Of a stretch of DNA of 64,000 nt, positions 52,010 to 59,530 are shown in pieces. This DNA is from an uncultured Bradyrhizobium sp. (GTDB lineage Bacteria > Pseudomonadota > Alphaproteobacteria > Rhizobiales > Xanthobacteraceae), in assembly GCF_936943645.1 (NCBI RefSeq), contig NZ_CAKZJO010000041.1, forward strand, positions 30,560 through 94,559, given 5' to 3'. The position numbers and the translations under genes are program-made. The notes below the pieces were generated by a model. That model made no database searches. It was not told where the DNA came from and worked only from the letters and a program-made list of their open reading frames with translations. Every line of letters starts with the position of its first letter. Position 1 is the first letter of the stretch.

Positions 52010-53326
52010 TCAGCCGGCGGCCAGAAGCTGCCACTGTGTGTCACGCTGTGAAGGACGGCGATGCAGCCTTCGGTCCAGCGCGGCGCGGGCCTCGGCGAAT
52101 GCGTTGCTCCGGATCAGCGCAACGATGTAAGTGTCCTCGACCAGCTCGCGCTGGGCGTGGCTGCCGCCGATCCGCACGACTTCGGCGAGGACAGGCGCGA
52201 GCGTTTTGACGCATGAGGCGTAGTCTTCGTCCGCGAAGGCTGCCAGCGCGCGAAAAATCGCAGGGACCACGGGGCCGGCCGGCAGCTTGCCGTCGGCGAG
52301 GCGCTGCTCGATGGTCGCAAGCCGCGCGCTGAGGGCTGCATGGTTTTGCGTCGCCGCCGCGAACAGCGCCATGTGGACGTCGGCAAAGGACAGGCTCGAC
52401 TTCGGGAACAGTTTTTGCGCGGTGGCGTCAGCCTCGAGCCAGAGCGCCCTCGGCACGGTGTGGCCATATGCCGACAGCCGCCACAGCAGCGAGGCGGCGT
52501 CGGTGATGACGTTGAGCGGCGGTGCCTGCGTGGCGGTGGGCCGGAGCACGTCGGAATAGATCGCGCGCGCGCGTGCCGCATCGCCGTGCTCGAGCGCGCC
52601 GAGCGCCTGGTGCCAGCGAATATGGCCGTGCAGGATGCCGGCGCGGTCGTAGGAGGGAATCCACGCCTCGACGAGGCGGTCGGCGGCGTCGATCGAGCCG
52701 TCCTCGAACATCGCATGCAGCACCGCGTGCGCGGCGTGGGCATTGGCTCGGCGCAGATTGAAGCCGCGCTCGGTCACGCTGCGGCCGCGCGCGACGTCGC
52801 CATTCTCGGTCATGGCCCAGCCGGACATGGTGAGGAACCACCAGTCCTCGCCGTAATGCTGCGCCACGCGCTCGCACAGCTCGTGCCGCGCGCGGTCGTG
52901 GTCGGCCATGCCGGAGAAGGCGAACAGGCCGAACGCGCCGAGCGGCAGCGACAGCACCATGGCATCGCGCGGCCAGCTCTCGATGTGCTTCAGCGTCGAT
53001 GCGATCGCCTCCGGCAGCCGGCCCTCGACCGCAAGCGCCAGCGTTTCGACATGCGAGCGCTCACGCTCCGTGCCGCGCTTGGCGACCAACTGGCGCGCGA
53101 GCGCCGCCTTGCTCCTTGCGAGATCGCCCTGCTGGTAGAAGGCGTGCACGCGGGCGCGCGCGATATGGGGAAGCGCGAAGTCAGGATCGGCGGCAATGGC
53201 GCGCTCGAGCGTCTCCGCCATGCCGGTCCAGCCCGCGAGCATGAGGTCGACGCCTTCGCGATAAGCCGCCGCGGCGTCGTGAGAGGTGGTTGAGAGCGGC
53301 AGGCCGTAGCGGTCTTCGTGTGCCAT
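52010..53326 (-). CDS. Tetratricopeptide-repeat protein (TTC38-like)
   Basis: A 438-residue soluble protein made of degenerate helix pairs (for example EGVDLMLAGWTGMAETLERAI and ALGALEHGDAARARAIYSDVL). The full-length pattern, including DRYGLPLSTTSHDAAAAYREG near the start and the conserved WEDWWFLTMSG-type GEDWWFLTMSGWAMTENG, corresponds to the TTC38 group. Function unknown. Start ATG 53324-53326. Confidence 0.8.
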   Translation of the reverse strand: MAHEDRYGLPLSTTSHDAAAAYREGVDLMLAGWTGMAETLERAIAADPDFALPHIARARVHAFYQQGDLARSKAALARQLVAKRGTERERSHVETLALAVEGRLPEAIASTLKHIESWPRDAMVLSLPLGAFGLFAFSGMADHDRARHELCERVAQHYGEDWWFLTMSGWAMTENGDVARGRSVTERGFNLRRANAHAAHAVLHAMFEDGSIDAADRLVEAWIPSYDRAGILHGHIRWHQALGALEHGDAARARAIYSDVLRPTATQAPPLNVITDAASLLWRLSAYGHTVPRALWLEADATAQKLFPKSSLSFADVHMALFAAATQNHAALSARLATIEQRLADGKLPAGPVVPAIFRALAAFADEDYASCVKTLAPVLAEVVRIGGSHAQRELVEDTYIVALIRSNAFAEARAALDRRLHRRPSQRDTQWQLLAAG

Positions 53327-53343
53327 CTTCGTCTCGCGAAGGT

Positions 53344-54366
53344 TCAGGCGGTCCGTGTGCGGCGGCCTTCGATCGGATAGGCGGGGTCGTTGTAGCCCGG
53401 CGTCGAGGGATGTCCCGGCACGACCAGCCGGTCGATCAGCGCCTCGTCATCTCCGGTGAAACGATAGCCGAGTGCGCTGATGTAACCATCCCACTGCTCC
53501 TCGGTGCGCGGGCCTGCGACGATCGAGGAGACGAAGGCGGAGTTGAGCACCCAGGCGACGGCGAACTGGCCGGCGGTGATGCCCTTCTTCTCGGCGTGAA
53601 GCTTGATCTCCTGCGCGAGCTGGAGCGACTCAGGTCGCCATTCGGTCTGCATCATGCGGGTGTCGTTGCGACCGGCGCGCGTCTCCTTGTCGGGGGCGGC
53701 GTCCGGCTTGTACTTGCCGGTGAGCACGCCGCGCGCCAGCGGACTGTAGGGCACGATGCCGAGGCCGTAATAGGAGCAGGCCGGGAAGTGCTCGACCTCG
53801 GGCATGCGGTTCATGGCGTTGTAATAGGGCTGGCTCACCGCGGGACGGTCGATGCCGAGCCGGTCGCAGATGTTGCAGATCTCGGCGACGCGCCAGGCAC
53901 GGTAGTTCGAGACGCCGAAATAGCGCACCTTGCCGGCGCGGATCAGGTCGCCCATCGCGCGCACCGTCTCCTCCAGCGGCGTCGCATGGTCTTCCTTGTG
54001 CAGATAGTAGATGTCGATGTGGTCGGTGCCGAGCCGCTTCAGGCTTTCGTCGGCGGCCTGCAGCACCCAGCGGCGCGACAGGCCGACGCGGTTGGGATCG
54101 TTCCCCGTCCCAGTGTTCATGGGATTGGCGAGCTTGGTCGCGAGCACCCAGGCATTGCGATCATTGGCGATGGCGCGGCCGACCACCTCTTCGGATGCAC
54201 CCTTCGAATAGGCATCCGCCGTGTCGATGAAATTGATGCCGGCGCCGCGCGCCTTGTCGATGATCCGCTTGGACGTGGCTTCATCGGTCGGCCCGCCGAA
54301 CATCATGGAGCCCAGGCAGATCGGCGACACTTTCAGGCCGCTGCGGCCGAGCTGACGGTATTGCAT
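53344..54366 (-). CDS. Aldo/keto reductase
   Basis: A 340-residue NADPH-dependent reductase with the TIM-barrel tetrad: Asp and Tyr in FIDTADAYSKG, Lys in WVLATKLANP, His in IYYLHKEDHATP. Start ATG 54364-54366 (MQYRQLGRSGLKVSPI) fits the family. Carbonyl substrate unknown; resembles the YajO/tas-type groups. It ends 17 nt before the TPR start and may be cotranscribed with it. Confidence 0.9.
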   Translation of the reverse strand: MQYRQLGRSGLKVSPICLGSMMFGGPTDEATSKRIIDKARGAGINFIDTADAYSKGASEEVVGRAIANDRNAWVLATKLANPMNTGTGNDPNRVGLSRRWVLQAADESLKRLGTDHIDIYYLHKEDHATPLEETVRAMGDLIRAGKVRYFGVSNYRAWRVAEICNICDRLGIDRPAVSQPYYNAMNRMPEVEHFPACSYYGLGIVPYSPLARGVLTGKYKPDAAPDKETRAGRNDTRMMQTEWRPESLQLAQEIKLHAEKKGITAGQFAVAWVLNSAFVSSIVAGPRTEEQWDGYISALGYRFTGDDEALIDRLVVPGHPSTPGYNDPAYPIEGRRTRTA

Positions 54367-54410
54367 GGGTGGGTCCTCGATATTGGTTGAGGGCAGCATA
54401 GCCAGCAACG

Positions 54411-54443
54411 GTCGTGATTGCGAGCGCAGCGAAGCAATCCAGA
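54411..54443. repeat. Half-copy of the GAAGCAATCC repeat
   Basis: GTGATTGCGAGCGCAGCGAA then GCAATCCAGA matches one arm of the 9901 repeat. No second arm is present here. Confidence 0.85.
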
Positions 54444-54459
54444 ACTGCCGTCTCTTCTC

Positions 54460-54605
54460 GTCGTCCCGGACAAGCGCGCCTCAAGCGCGCGCAGATCCGG
54501 GACCCATAACCACAGGATTGCGTTTGGCGAAGACTCGAAGTTGGCGGCGGTGCGCTACGACTCCTCCCTGGGGTTATGGATCCCCGCGTTCGCGGGGATG
54601 ACGGC
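54460..54605. repeat. GTCGTCCCGGAC / CCATAACCACAGG repeat, copy 1
   Basis: Begins GTCGTCCCGGACAAGCGCGC, then GATCCGGGACCCATAACCAC, a spacer containing GGCGAAGACTCG, and a degenerate return arm (GGGTTATGGATCCCCGCG). One of four related copies in the last 10 kb. Confidence 0.9.
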
Positions 54606-54646
54606 GGAGCGTGTAGTGGGCTGCGGTGGCAGCCTGACCGCTTTGC

Positions 54647-55072
54647 CTACCCCGGCCCCTTCAGAATCTTGAACACGCCGTTCGCCATCACGATGCAGCG
54701 GCCGTCCACCGTCACTTCCGTGCTCATGAAGATCAGGCTGCGGGTCGAGCGCACGACGCGGGGGCGGGAGATCAGGATGTCGCCGATCTGGCCGGCCTCG
54801 ACGAAATGGGTGTCGAGCTGCACGGTCGCCATGTATTCCTTGCCGGAGGTGTAGCGGGCGGTCATGCCGCAGGTGCGGTCGGCGAAGGTCATCATCACGC
54901 CGCCCTGGACCATGCCGCGGCGGTTGTGGTGCTTGTCCTCGGTCGCGAGCGCGAACTCGTAATGGCCGTCGACTTTGCGCTCCCACAGGGGACCGACCAG
55001 GTGCATGAAGCCGGTGGTCTCAAGAATGCTCCAGCCCTCCGATTTGAGCCTTGCGGCGGTCTTGCTCGTCAT
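54647..55072 (-). CDS. Hotdog-fold PaaI-type thioesterase
   Basis: A 141-residue protein starting at ATG 55070-55072. The pattern HHNRRGMVQGGVMMTFADRT contains the acidic/Gly active-site loop of PaaI-type thioesterases, and VQLDTHFVEAGQIGDIL follows as in YbdB/PaaI. It would hydrolyse small acyl-CoA or aryl-acyl-CoA esters as a tetramer. It is divergent from the Nudix gene. Confidence 0.88.
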   Translation of the reverse strand: MTSKTAARLKSEGWSILETTGFMHLVGPLWERKVDGHYEFALATEDKHHNRRGMVQGGVMMTFADRTCGMTARYTSGKEYMATVQLDTHFVEAGQIGDILISRPRVVRSTRSLIFMSTEVTVDGRCIVMANGVFKILKGPG

Positions 55073-55143
55073 TGCTCCGTCCATCCCTGCAGCGCGTCTC
55101 TCTCCTCGTTTCATCAGATGCAGTCCTGGTGTAGTCAAGCATC

Positions 55144-55770
55144 ATGAGACCTTTCGGCGATGCCACCAGACGGAATATCGAAGCCGCCTGCGCCTCCTTC
55201 GCGCGGCTGCCCGAAACGGCTGAGCCGTCGGCGCTGAAGCGCGCCGCCGTGGTGCTGGCGCTGACCGAATCCAGTGACGGCGACGACACGGCCTTCCTGC
55301 TCACGCGGCGCGCGTCGAGCTTGCGTTCGCATCGCGGACAATGGGCCCTGCCCGGCGGACGCTGCGATGCCGGCGAGACGCCGGTCGAAGCGGCGCTGCG
55401 CGAGCTGGACGAAGAGCTCGCGCTCAAACTTTCGGCCGAGGCGGTGCTCGGCCTGCTCGACGATTACCCGACCCGCTCCGGCTATCTGATCACGCCTGTC
55501 GTGGTGTGGGCTGCCGACAGTGTCGCGATCCGGCCGAACCCGGACGAGGTCGCCTCGGTCCATCGCATCGCGCTCGCGACGATCGAGCGCGATGAGGCCT
55601 TCGATTTCACAGGGATCCCCGAAAGCAGCCGCCGTGTGATCCGCTTCCATCACCAGATGAGCCTGATCCACGCGCCGACGGCGGCCCTGATCTACCAGTT
55701 CCGCGAGGTGCTGGCGGGGCGGCAGACCCGCGTCACGGAGCTGGAACAGCCGGTATTTGCCTGGAAGTGA
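55144..55770 (+). CDS. Nudix hydrolase, CoA pyrophosphatase-like
   Basis: A 208-residue Nudix enzyme. The Nudix box runs GGRCDAGETPVEAALRELDE followed by ELAL. The preceding SSLRSHRGQWALPGG resembles the CoA-specific NUDT7/NudL motif (LRxHxGQxxFPGG), so coenzyme A or acyl-CoA may be cleaved to 4'-phosphopantetheine and 3',5'-ADP. Start ATG 55144. It faces the thioesterase gene, another acyl-CoA enzyme. Confidence 0.85.
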   Translation: MRPFGDATRRNIEAACASFARLPETAEPSALKRAAVVLALTESSDGDDTAFLLTRRASSLRSHRGQWALPGGRCDAGETPVEAALRELDEELALKLSAEAVLGLLDDYPTRSGYLITPVVVWAADSVAIRPNPDEVASVHRIALATIERDEAFDFTGIPESSRRVIRFHHQMSLIHAPTAALIYQFREVLAGRQTRVTELEQPVFAWK

Positions 55771-55823
55771 TGGTAAACGGCGCGTTAACGTGACGGTTAC
55801 CGGATGCCTGCTAAGAGGGCGGC

Positions 55824-57038
55824 ATGCATCGATCGATTCGAAACAAATTGGCGCTGGTTCCACTCGCGCTCGTCCTGATCACGCCGTCCGCGCGCGGCGG
55901 CGAGGCCGACGTGCTGCCGCCGGCCGTCCGCAATGCCAACGCCCAGCTGCTGTCGCAGTTTTTCGCGCAAGGTGGGGCTTCGCCGGCCGTGCTCGAATAT
56001 CGCCGCAAGCTGGCGGAGTACCAGGCGGCGCGCGCGGCCTTCGACGCCGAGGCTGGGGCCTATTGGAGCCAGATCTCGGAGAAGCGGAAGGGCCGCAACG
56101 CCAAGCGGCGCAGCGGGCAGCAGATCACGCTCGACGACTACGTGCTGGAGCATCCGCCGCTTTATAACGGGCCGAAGAAGCCGGTGAATCCGGAGCCGGA
56201 GGAAACGCCGGACCGGCCGCCCCGCAAACCGATCCCCGTCGTCTCCGATTTCCTGCGCGCGGCGCAGGAGCTCTATCAGTTCACGCCGCAGCGTCCCTCC
56301 AGCGAGGTCGAGTTCAAGCGCGCCTATGCGCGCTACGCGCTCGCCTCCGGGCTGACGCGCGAGCAGGCGGTGCGGGTCTATTCGTTCGAGACTGGCGGCA
56401 CCGGCAGTCACGATGTGCAGGCGGGCATCGAGCATGGCGGCAAGCGCGCGATCTCGACCGCGATGGGCTACAACCAGCTCCTGACCACCAACAGCGTCGA
56501 GCTGCTGGCCGAGCAGGGTCACGAGCTCATTCGCGCCCTTTCCGAGAAGGTTGCGCGTATGTCAGGGCCGGCGCGGCAGGCGCTCGAGCACAAGCTCGTC
56601 GTGCTCAAGAAGATGGTGGCGCATGCGAAGTCGGTGCCCGACACCTGGTCGGAGCACGAGAAGATCGGCAACACCGCGCAGGGCTGGGCCATGCACGCGA
56701 TGGTGCTCGACATCGATGTCGGTCCCATGCTGCAGACCCACAAGCTGCTGACCTCGGTGCTGTTCGCCCGCGCCAAGGGCTACACCCGTCCGCTCACCGC
56801 GGCCGAGCTCGAGATGATGAACCTCACCGGCGACGGCACCGGGCTCGACATGGTGACGATGCCGCAGGCGATGCGCGAGCAGGTGCCGACCTCGAACTTC
56901 TTCCAGCGCGGCGGCTATGAGCGCAACCCCGTCGCGATCCGCCACAACACGGTGGCCAAGCTGCTGGCGGTGACGGACGACCGGATGGATTCGAACAGCG
57001 GCAAACCCGGCGCAAGGGAATTGGCGGCGGCGTTTTAG
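55824..57038 (+). CDS. Secreted lysozyme-fold-like protein, unknown
   Basis: A 404-residue protein with signal sequence (MHRSIRNKLALVPLALVLIT) and AAGAGGG-type ribosome binding site upstream. The central part carries VYSFETGGTGSHDVQAGIE and AISTAMGYNQLLTTNSVELL, a Glu-Thr-Gly-Gly and a Met-Gly-Tyr-Asn-Gln-Leu pattern that recall lytic transglycosylases (catalytic Glu, then GxxQ). Low sequence support beyond this. It would act in the periplasm. Confidence 0.6.
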   Translation: MHRSIRNKLALVPLALVLITPSARGGEADVLPPAVRNANAQLLSQFFAQGGASPAVLEYRRKLAEYQAARAAFDAEAGAYWSQISEKRKGRNAKRRSGQQITLDDYVLEHPPLYNGPKKPVNPEPEETPDRPPRKPIPVVSDFLRAAQELYQFTPQRPSSEVEFKRAYARYALASGLTREQAVRVYSFETGGTGSHDVQAGIEHGGKRAISTAMGYNQLLTTNSVELLAEQGHELIRALSEKVARMSGPARQALEHKLVVLKKMVAHAKSVPDTWSEHEKIGNTAQGWAMHAMVLDIDVGPMLQTHKLLTSVLFARAKGYTRPLTAAELEMMNLTGDGTGLDMVTMPQAMREQVPTSNFFQRGGYERNPVAIRHNTVAKLLAVTDDRMDSNSGKPGARELAAAF

Positions 57039-57046
57039 AAATCGGT

Positions 57047-57201
57047 GTCGTCCCGGACAAGCGCGCCTCAAGCGCGCGCAGATCCGGGACCCATAGCCAC
57101 AGAATTAGATTTGGCGAAGACTCGTGGTTACCGACTTCGCGCCACGACTCCTTCCTGTGGCTATGGGTCCCGGGTTCGCGCTTCGCGCGCCCCGGGACGA
57201 C
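57047..57201. repeat. GTCGTCCCGGAC / CCATAGCCACAG repeat, copy 2
   Basis: Full inverted repeat: outer GTCGTCCCGGACAAGCGCGC and CGCCCCGGGACGACAGG, inner GGGACCCATAGCCACAG and CTGTGGCTATGGGTCCCGG, around a spacer with GGCGAAGACTCG like copy 1. The centre differs from copy 1 by compensating changes in the arms, a sign that folding is conserved. Confidence 0.9.
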
Positions 57202-57210
57202 AGGAAGGGA

Positions 57211-57528
57211 TTACTGATCCGGCCCGAACTTGAACTTGCCGTCGCCTTCCAGATACGGGCCGCTGCGCATGTAGAGCTGGCCGTTGTGGCCGATGAAGAA
57301 CAGCGTGCCGCGCGGGACCTTCTTGGCGCCCTTCAGGAGCTCGCCGGCGTTGCTGGTGCCCATCTTGTAGGAAAAGGTCTTGCCGTCCTTGTCATAGGCG
57401 TAGCCGGTATCGGGCTTGAGCTCCCACGGCGTTGCCGGCGCTTGTGCGACGGCGGGCCCGGCGAAACTGCCAAGCAGCGTGACGAGTGCAATCGAAACAG
57501 GTGCAAATGTCTTCGTTGAAAATGCCAT
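57211..57528 (-). CDS. Small secreted protein, unknown function
   Basis: A 105-residue protein starting at ATG 57526-57528, with GGAGG 7 nt upstream. A signal peptide (MAFSTKTFAPVSIALVTLLG) ends near AVAQ-AP. The mature part has WELKPDTGYAYDKDGKTFSY, GTLFFIGHNGQLYMRSGP and no cysteine. No family recognised. It is divergent from the next gene. Confidence 0.7.
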   Translation of the reverse strand: MAFSTKTFAPVSIALVTLLGSFAGPAVAQAPATPWELKPDTGYAYDKDGKTFSYKMGTSNAGELLKGAKKVPRGTLFFIGHNGQLYMRSGPYLEGDGKFKFGPDQ

Positions 57529-57722
57529 GATCCATCCTCCCCCGTCGTGGGGCATCGGGCTTGAACAAATCACGAACGGTATGCCCGGGTCAATTTGCGA
57601 AAGCGCCGCAGCGCATCACGTCTTGCCCAGCAGTTTGTGATTTTCCCCGCGTCCCCTCGCGACTATGTTCCGCTTTCCGTCTAGAACGCAACTCGACAAA
57701 ATCATGGGTAGGGATGATTCGG

Positions 57723-58202
57723 ATGCGCCATGTGATTAAACTCTGCTGGGCTGCTGCATTGTCATTGACGGCGCTGGCGCCGGCCGCCCGGGCCGATGAC
57801 TACCAGCTCAGCCACAACCAGCGCATTTCGTGCAGCCGCGGCCTCGCCCCGGGCAAGCTGAACACCGCGACCTGCAAGTCCTACACCTATCTCTTCAACA
57901 CCAGGACCTCGGAATATTTCCGCTGCCAGGTCTCGCTCGCGCTGACCCGCGACAACAAGGAAGTCATCAACGTCCAGACCGATGGCGGCTGCATCAAGAA
58001 GCCGCGCATCTTCGAGGCCGACGGCCACTATGATTTCGACGCCACCGAGACCGAGCCGCCGAACACCAACTCGTTCTTCGGGCCCGGCGGCTATTCGATC
58101 TGGGCCGCTGACGTGACCGCGCAGAAGGTGCGCGGCTGCATCATCATCTCCTCCGGCCTCGGCTCCGACATCTCCAAGTGCCTGGACATGACGTTCCAGT
58201 AG
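57723..58202 (+). CDS. Secreted cysteine-containing protein, unknown function
   Basis: A 159-residue protein starting at ATG 57723 (ATG 57714 also in frame). A signal peptide (MRHVIKLCWAAALSLTALAP) ends near ARA-DDYQ. The mature chain has six cysteines (ISCSRG, TATCKSYTYLF, YFRCQVS, GGCIKKP, RGCIIISS, SKCLDM), suggesting three disulfides in the periplasm. No family recognised. It is followed on the same strand by the TAXI gene after about 190 nt. Confidence 0.65.
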   Translation: MRHVIKLCWAAALSLTALAPAARADDYQLSHNQRISCSRGLAPGKLNTATCKSYTYLFNTRTSEYFRCQVSLALTRDNKEVINVQTDGGCIKKPRIFEADGHYDFDATETEPPNTNSFFGPGGYSIWAADVTAQKVRGCIIISSGLGSDISKCLDMTFQ

Positions 58203-58394
58203 AAGGCTGGCGCGTCTGGACCCGATGTCCCGACATGCGCCGGATCCGACTGCGCCACGTCGCCGCAGCCGCCGGGTTCCCGAAAAGTCGAGCCGGAACG
58301 GCCCTTTCCCGCAGTTCTGTTTTGTCTTTTGGATGGGTTGACCCGATCGCCTCATCCGGCCAATTTCGCGGCCGGTTTGGGGAGTACAACAACC

Positions 58395-59342
58395 ATGAAA
58401 CGGACCATTTTCGGCGCGGCCGCAGCTCTGGCTCTGGCGGCGTCGGCACCTTGCGCGCAGGCGCAATCCTTCATCAACGTGCTGACCGGCGGCACCTCCG
58501 GCGTCTATTATCCGCTCGGGGTCGCGATCGGGAAGATTTACGGCGACAAGATTCCGAACGTGAAGACGCAGGTGCAGGCCACCAAGGCGTCGGTCGAGAA
58601 TTTGATCCTGCTGCAGCAGGGCCGCGGCGAGCTGGCGTTCACGCTGGGCGATTCGCTGAAAGCGGCCTGGGACGGCGAGGAGGAGGCGGGCTTCAAGACC
58701 AAGCTCGACAAGCTCCGTACCATCGGCGCGATCTACCCGAACTACATCCAGATCGTCGCGACGGCCGATAGCGGCATCAAGACGCTCGCCGACCTCAAGG
58801 GCAAGAGCCTTTCCGTCGGCGCGCCGAAATCGGGCACGGAGCTGAATTCGCGCGCGATCCTGGCCGCCGCCGGCATGAGCTACAAGGACCTCGGCAAGGT
58901 CGAATATCTGCCCTTCGCCGAATCCGTCGACCTCATGAAGAATCGCCAGCTCGCAGCGACGCTGCAATCGGCCGGCCTCGGCGTCGCCTCGCTGAAGGAC
59001 CTCTCGACCTCGAGCCCGATCACCGTGGTGTCGGTGCCGAAGGAGACCGTCGACAAGATCGGCCCGCCCTTCGTCTCGGCGATCATCCCGGCCAACACCT
59101 ATACCGGCCAGGACAAGGACGTGCCGACTGCGGCCGTGATCAACTATCTCGTCACCAGCTCCGCCGTGTCGGACGATCTCGCCTATCAGATGACCAAGCT
59201 GGTCTACGAATCGCTGCCGGAACTGCAGAATGCGCACGCGGCCGGCAAGGAGATCAAGCTCGAGACCGCCGCCAGCGGCAGCCCGGTCCCGCTGCACCCC
59301 GGCGCAATCCGCTATTACAAGGAAAAAGGGCTGATCAAGTAA
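58395..59342 (+). CDS. TAXI-family TRAP transporter solute-binding protein
   Basis: A 315-residue periplasmic binding protein starting at ATG 58395. Signal peptide ends near AQA-QS. The TAXI signature INVLTGGTSGVYYPLGVAIG is at the mature N-terminus, and VGAPKSGTELNSRAILAAAG is the second conserved block. It would pass a small carboxylic acid, such as glutamate or another dicarboxylate, to the fused permease that lies downstream. A repeat separates it from the permease by 188 nt. Confidence 0.92.
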   Translation: MKRTIFGAAAALALAASAPCAQAQSFINVLTGGTSGVYYPLGVAIGKIYGDKIPNVKTQVQATKASVENLILLQQGRGELAFTLGDSLKAAWDGEEEAGFKTKLDKLRTIGAIYPNYIQIVATADSGIKTLADLKGKSLSVGAPKSGTELNSRAILAAAGMSYKDLGKVEYLPFAESVDLMKNRQLAATLQSAGLGVASLKDLSTSSPITVVSVPKETVDKIGPPFVSAIIPANTYTGQDKDVPTAAVINYLVTSSAVSDDLAYQMTKLVYESLPELQNAHAAGKEIKLETAASGSPVPLHPGAIRYYKEKGLIK

Positions 59343-59360
59343 TCAGCCTCATCCGCCGAC

Positions 59361-59474
59361 GTCATGCCCGGGGCAAAAGCGCGAAGCGCGTCTTCGCGCC
59401 AGATGTCCCGGGCATCCACGTTCTTGGACGCACTTTCAGGCCGTGGATGGCCGGGACAAGCCCGGCCATGACGG
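59361..59474. repeat. REP-like element between TAXI protein and permease genes
   Basis: GTCATGCCCGGGGCAAAAGC near the start and GGGACAAGCCCGGCCATGAC near the end form opposite arms, with AGCGCGAAGCGCGTCTTCGC inside. Its place in the middle of a transporter operon is unusual and could set different mRNA levels for the binding protein and permease. Confidence 0.85.
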
Positions 59475-59530
59475 GTGCGGCGGCGGTGCCGATGTTACAA
59501 TTGCCCGCACAGGGCTGAGGACGATTTAGG

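Noticed and set aside
54540..54606. GGGATCCCCGCG-type palindrome read as a terminator of the aldo/keto reductase
   Set aside because: It lies upstream of that gene's start and belongs to the REP family.
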